From Nitrospinaceae bacterium (lineage in GTDB: Bacteria > Nitrospinota > Nitrospinia > Nitrospinales > VA-1), in contig BQJC01000002.1 in the NCBI GenBank assembly GCA_021604505.1, positions 620,001 through 684,000 on the forward strand: a DNA stretch of 64,000 nt. The letters are read 5' to 3'. This document shows, one piece after another, positions 60,875 to 64,000 of this stretch (position 1 is its first letter; each line of letters starts with the position of its first letter). A program made the translations under genes and the position numbers. Under the pieces are notes generated by a model, which saw nothing but the letters and a program-made list of their open reading frames with translations, was not told the origin of the DNA and did no database searches.

Positions 60875-62701
60875 TTATAAAATGGCCAGGAAACCGCAGG
60901 CTTCGTAGCAGGCGTTGCAGTTGATGCAAAGGTCCATATCGATGTGCGCCGCCACCTTCCGGGTTCCGCCGGTGATGGCCCCTGTCGGGCAAGGCTTGAT
61001 GCAGGCCCCGCAGGCCACGCATTCTTCCTCTTTCACGTAATAGCGGTACAGCCCGGTGCATTTCGCCGCGTCGCATATCTGATCGACGATGTGCCTCTCG
61101 TATTCCTTGCGGAAATATTTGATCCCGGTCAATACGCATTTGACTGCCGTTTCTCCGAGACCGCACAGTGAGGTCACATTGATCTCTTCGCAAAGTTCCT
61201 GAAGCTTGTCCAGGTCCTCCATTTTGCCCCGGCCTTCAGAAATGTCGTCCAGCTTATTTTTGATCAGCGTCAGCCCGATCCGGCAGGGGGTGCACTTGCC
61301 ACAGGTTTCACCCTCGTTGAAGCCCATGGAAAATTTGGCCAGGTCGATGACACACGCCGACTGGTCATAGGCGGAAAAACTCGCCTGTCCCATGAGAACT
61401 CCGGCGTCCAAAAGGCTTTCATAGTCCATGGTGATGTCCGCCTTCTCGGGAGGCAGAAAACCGCCGGTGACCCCGCCGACATGCACGACCTTGAGTTCCT
61501 TTTTCTTGACGATGCCGCCGCAGATGTCGTCGATGACCTGCCGGAACGTCAGCCCCATATCCAGCTCCATGAGACCGTTGTATTTGAGGTTGCCAGCGAT
61601 CGCCCAGGTTTTGCATCCCTTGGCGTTGGGCGTGCCCATGCTGGCGTACCAGTCGGCGCCCTTTTTGATGATAGCGGGAACCGTTGCCCAGGTCTCAGCG
61701 TTGTTCAACAGTGTGGGGCGACCCCACAAACCTTTTTCCGTGGAATGCGGCGGCTGCGCCTTCGGAAACGGGCGTTTGCCTTCAATGGAAGACATCAGCG
61801 CGGTGGATTCCCCGCCGATGAAAGCTTCAACCCCTTCATGCACGGAGATGTCGATGCTGAAATCCGTTCCCAGAATGTTGTTACCCAGAAATCCGCGTTC
61901 CTTGGCCTTCTCAATAGCCATGTTCAAACGCGTGACCGCGATGGAGTAGTCGGCACGGGTATAAATGATGCCTTCCGTTGCGCCAATAGCATAAGCGCCG
62001 ATGATCAATCCTTCCAGCATCTGGTGCGGAGAGCCTTCCATGACACTGCGGTCCATATAGGAGGCCGGATTGCCTTCGTCGCCGTTGACCAGAATGTAAC
62101 GCGCCCCGTCGTAGGAAGGGGCGTTGGCGGCTTTTTTCCACTTATGGCCGGTGACGAATCCGCCGCCGCCTTTGCCGCGCAGACCGGACTTTATGATCTC
62201 GTCGATCACTTCTTCCGGCTCCATTCCGGTGACGACTTTTTTCAGCGACTCGTAGCCGCCCACTTCGATATATTCGTCGATGTTTTCAGGGTCGATGACG
62301 CCGCCGAACTCCATCGCCACCCGGCTCTGTTTTTTGAGCTGTTCGTAATAATCTTCCTTGGCCGCGGCTTTTTTGAACACCTTGCCGCCAACAACATGCT
62401 CTTTTAAAATTTTCGTAACCATTTCAGGTTTGACTTTTTCATAGGTCACGCGCTCTTCACCCGGCACGTAGACATCCACCAGAACATCGCGGCTGCAATA
62501 GCCCCGGCATCCCACCTGGCCCATATTGCATTGCCGGTCGCCGAGTTCTGCATTGGCGCTCATGGCGGCAATTTGCTTTTCGAATTCTTTGTAGACTTCT
62601 TGTCCGCCCTCGGCCACGCCGCTCAGGCTGAGACAAACGGTAATCTTGACGGTTCCCTGTTTTTCTTGAGTGGCCTGTGCCTGTTCTTCGACAGCTTCCA
62701 T
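60875..62701 (-). CDS. NuoF/HndC-like NADH-binding flavo-iron-sulfur protein
   Basis: 608 residues. N-terminal thioredoxin-like 2Fe-2S domain (Cys23, 58, 65, 69), then the NuoF core with the FMN/NAD glycine loop GLRGKGGGGF (about 173-182) and NGDEGNPASYMDRS, an SLBB region, the 4Fe-4S motif CGKCTPCRIG, and two C-terminal 4Fe-4S motifs (CVACGACIKPCP, CINCNACYEAC). This is the architecture of HndC/HydB-type subunits of bifurcating hydrogenases or formate dehydrogenases, not of plain NuoF. No partner subunit adjoins, so its electron partner is unknown. A dyad lies upstream. Confidence 0.88.
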   Translation of the reverse strand: MEAVEEQAQATQEKQGTVKITVCLSLSGVAEGGQEVYKEFEKQIAAMSANAELGDRQCNMGQVGCRGYCSRDVLVDVYVPGEERVTYEKVKPEMVTKILKEHVVGGKVFKKAAAKEDYYEQLKKQSRVAMEFGGVIDPENIDEYIEVGGYESLKKVVTGMEPEEVIDEIIKSGLRGKGGGGFVTGHKWKKAANAPSYDGARYILVNGDEGNPASYMDRSVMEGSPHQMLEGLIIGAYAIGATEGIIYTRADYSIAVTRLNMAIEKAKERGFLGNNILGTDFSIDISVHEGVEAFIGGESTALMSSIEGKRPFPKAQPPHSTEKGLWGRPTLLNNAETWATVPAIIKKGADWYASMGTPNAKGCKTWAIAGNLKYNGLMELDMGLTFRQVIDDICGGIVKKKELKVVHVGGVTGGFLPPEKADITMDYESLLDAGVLMGQASFSAYDQSACVIDLAKFSMGFNEGETCGKCTPCRIGLTLIKNKLDDISEGRGKMEDLDKLQELCEEINVTSLCGLGETAVKCVLTGIKYFRKEYERHIVDQICDAAKCTGLYRYYVKEEECVACGACIKPCPTGAITGGTRKVAAHIDMDLCINCNACYEACGFLAIL

Positions 62702-62768
62702 GAAAACCTCTCCCTTTTCGCCGGATATCTATCTATATGTAAAGTTGAAAAAATTTTTATTCAGGAAA

Positions 62769-62798
62769 CAGGCAAAACCCCTTAAAATCCTTTGCCTG
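62769..62798. promoter_or_regulatory. Perfect inverted repeat upstream of the HndC-like gene
   Basis: CAGGCAAA and TTTGCCTG, 14 bases apart with an AT-rich centre, about 68 bases before the start codon. Looks like an operator for a dimeric regulator; a hairpin role in RNA is possible. Confidence 0.5.
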
Positions 62799-63037
62799 TA
62801 ACACCATAAGATCGCATAAAAATGCGGGAATTTCCAGCAATTCTAGTCATGCAGAAGGCGATTGTCAATCTCTCATCCCTTTCCAGAGTCAACCCCCTGA
62901 AGCCATTCCCTCCAATCGACAGGCCGTTCCTTCTTACCGGAGGTCAAACTCCCAATTCCCTTTGGAAATGACGGGCTTTCCGGTTTTAGCCATCTAAAAA
63001 CAAGATGCTAAAGATCGAAGCGTTTCAGGCAGGCTCC
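62799..63037. other. Intergenic region, nothing recognised
   Basis: About 240 bases with no convincing gene. Contains a small CGCAT/ATGCG hairpin at 62813-62826. The 438-base gap between the two large genes also holds the dyad and the possible small gene listed separately. Confidence 0.4.
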
Positions 63038-63121
63038 CTATTTGCCCGGCGTAAACCACAATCCATGCAAATCGGCCGACCGCTCCTGGTGAAATCGGAA
63101 AAGCTGGTCAACAACTTTCAA
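63038..63121 (-). CDS. Possible 27-residue microprotein downstream of the Vgb-like gene
   Basis: TTG start with AAAGGAG eight bases upstream, immediately after the stop of the propeller gene. The predicted peptide begins MKVVDQLFRFHQER and ends LHGLWFTPGK. Good ribosome-binding site and position suggest translational coupling, but there is no known homologue I can name, and chance is possible. Confidence 0.3.
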   Translation of the reverse strand: MKVVDQLFRFHQERSADLHGLWFTPGK

Positions 63122-63139
63122 TTTCACCGCTCCTTTCAC

Positions 63140-64000
63140 CTAGGGAATGAGTTTTCCGATCTTGTTGTGATATTGGCCTCGAAAAAAGTGCCCCATTTCC
63201 GTGAACCAGACGTTTCCTTCTCTATCCAGAGCCAGAGAGTTGGGGTGGCTTCCTTTCGTCGGTATTTTAAACTCCTCGATCCCCTGGCCGGTTCCCGGTT
63301 TGGCGCGGGAAAGATCCAGACGGCCGATGCTGTCCGCATGATTCAGGACAAACCAGACCCAGCCTTTTTTATCGTCAACCGCCAGATCGTGGGGACCCTT
63401 TCTTTTTCCGGGGATCGGGTAATCGACGATTTTGGGCGCCGCCGAAGGTTCCAGCCTGGAAATCTTGTGCGCAAAAAACTGGGTGAACCAGATATTTCCA
63501 GCGGCATCCAGGGTGACGCCATGCGGCACGGAGTTTTCCGGTGGAATCACAATTTCCTGAACCTCGCGGGTTTTAATATCCAGAGAGGCCATCTTGTTGA
63601 AAAAAATCCGCGCCCAGAACTTTCCGCCCTGCGAATACCAGACCTGCTGGTCTCGAATCACCAGATCGTGCGGATGACCGGGATTGACCTGGTATTCTTC
63701 AAAGGTTCCTGTTACAGGGTCCAGCCGGGCGATTTTATCGGCCTCGAATTCGGCAAACCAGATACCGCCTTTTGGCCCCTCTACCAGCTTGTGCGGTTCG
63801 CTCTTTGGGGTGGGTATGGCGTATTCTTTAATTTTTCCGGTAGCCGGGTCCAGCCGCCCAATCCGGTTGCCGCTCATTTCGGAAAACCAAACCATGCCGT
63901 TTTGGGCCACAATGATGCCGTTTGGCTGACTGTTGGCGTTTGGCAGATCGAATTCCACGACTCCCTGAGATGTGCCGGGTTTGGCCTCAGCCGGATCGAT
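63140..64000 (-). CDS. Virginiamycin B lyase-like beta-propeller protein (5'-partial)
   Basis: At least 287 residues; the frame is open to the right edge, so the true start is outside the window (an internal GTG at 63958 is not the start). Repeated blades of the form P-H-x-L...G-x-I/V-W-F-x-E...N-K/R-I-x-R-L-D-P-x-T-G are the Vgb/streptogramin-lyase pattern. The segment RAKPGTGQGIEEF recurs at the window edge as AKPGTSQGVVEF, showing internal duplication. Most such environmental proteins are not antibiotic lyases; likely a periplasmic binding or lyase protein of unknown substrate. Confidence 0.8.
   Translation of the reverse strand: MDPAEAKPGTSQGVVEFDLPNANSQPNGIIVAQNGMVWFSEMSGNRIGRLDPATGKIKEYAIPTPKSEPHKLVEGPKGGIWFAEFEADKIARLDPVTGTFEEYQVNPGHPHDLVIRDQQVWYSQGGKFWARIFFNKMASLDIKTREVQEIVIPPENSVPHGVTLDAAGNIWFTQFFAHKISRLEPSAAPKIVDYPIPGKRKGPHDLAVDDKKGWVWFVLNHADSIGRLDLSRAKPGTGQGIEEFKIPTKGSHPNSLALDREGNVWFTEMGHFFRGQYHNKIGKLIP

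Noticed and set aside
63140-64000. Antibiotic-resistance streptogramin lyase
   Set aside because: The propeller repeat alone does not show lyase activity; such proteins are common in environmental bacteria with other roles, and the N-terminus is missing.

Overview
The window reads as the chromosome of a Gram-negative (diderm, LPS-bearing) bacterium. It carries two GT30/Kdo-transferase genes, lpxK, an LptE-type lipoprotein and several lipoproteins with clear lipoboxes. Translation genes keep the conserved bacterial order, and ribosomal proteins with cysteine-bearing forms (S4, S14, L24, L33, L36) all have their zinc-type cysteines. The mix (HndC-like flavoprotein, threonine dehydrogenase/Kbl pair, hut genes, ribonuclease-inhibitor-type leucine-rich repeats, Vgb-like propeller) would fit a deep-branching lineage such as Nitrospinota or a deltaproteobacterial relative. 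That placement is inference; nothing here proves it.

Layout. 0.06-4.1 kb (minus): holA, lptE and leuS, tightly overlapped. 4.2-9.8 kb: a sodium:solute symporter, then envelope genes, with two tandem GT30 transferases on the minus strand and, divergently, lpxK plus a small membrane methyltransferase. 9.9-14.7 kb (plus): an amidohydrolase, a threonine-dehydrogenase/Kbl pair and a sugar-nucleotide SDR. 15.0-46.5 kb (plus): a 31-kb transcription/translation block. It runs tRNA-Thr, Tyr, Gly, Thr, rpmG, tRNA-Trp, secE, nusG, rplKAJL, rpoBC, and then merged str, S10, spc and alpha operons ending in rplQ and a strong terminator. rpmD (L30) is missing. 46.5-52.3 kb (minus): a cysteine-cluster protein and a hutG-hutU-hutI-radical SAM operon. 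52.4-54.7 kb (plus): a half-ferritin-like Met-rich protein, a zinc-ribbon protein and a DHH phosphoesterase. 54.8-64 kb is accessory: an orphan peptide-binding lipoprotein, two tandem LRR proteins, small TPR and lipoproteins, a double zf-TFIIB protein, a stand-alone NuoF/HndC-like flavo-iron-sulfur protein, and a Vgb-like beta-propeller that runs off the right edge.

Most striking observation. RNA polymerase beta (rpoB) carries an extra four-cysteine element near residues 86-110. It copies the spacing (C-x-C-x12-C-x2-C) and about 16 of 25 residues of the zinc-binding domain at the start of beta-prime (rpoC residues 67-91), encoded 4.2 kb downstream. Soon after comes an extra copy of a module that beta normally holds twice. 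Together they look like lineage-specific remodelling of the beta lobe by reuse of RNA polymerase's own parts.

Other points worth a second look: a divergent second GT30 paralogue, a metal-ligand His-to-Asn change in HutG together with a probably leaderless hutG mRNA, a lysine/alanine tail on L17, a two-solenoid LRR protein, and a perfect dyad upstream of the HndC-like gene.
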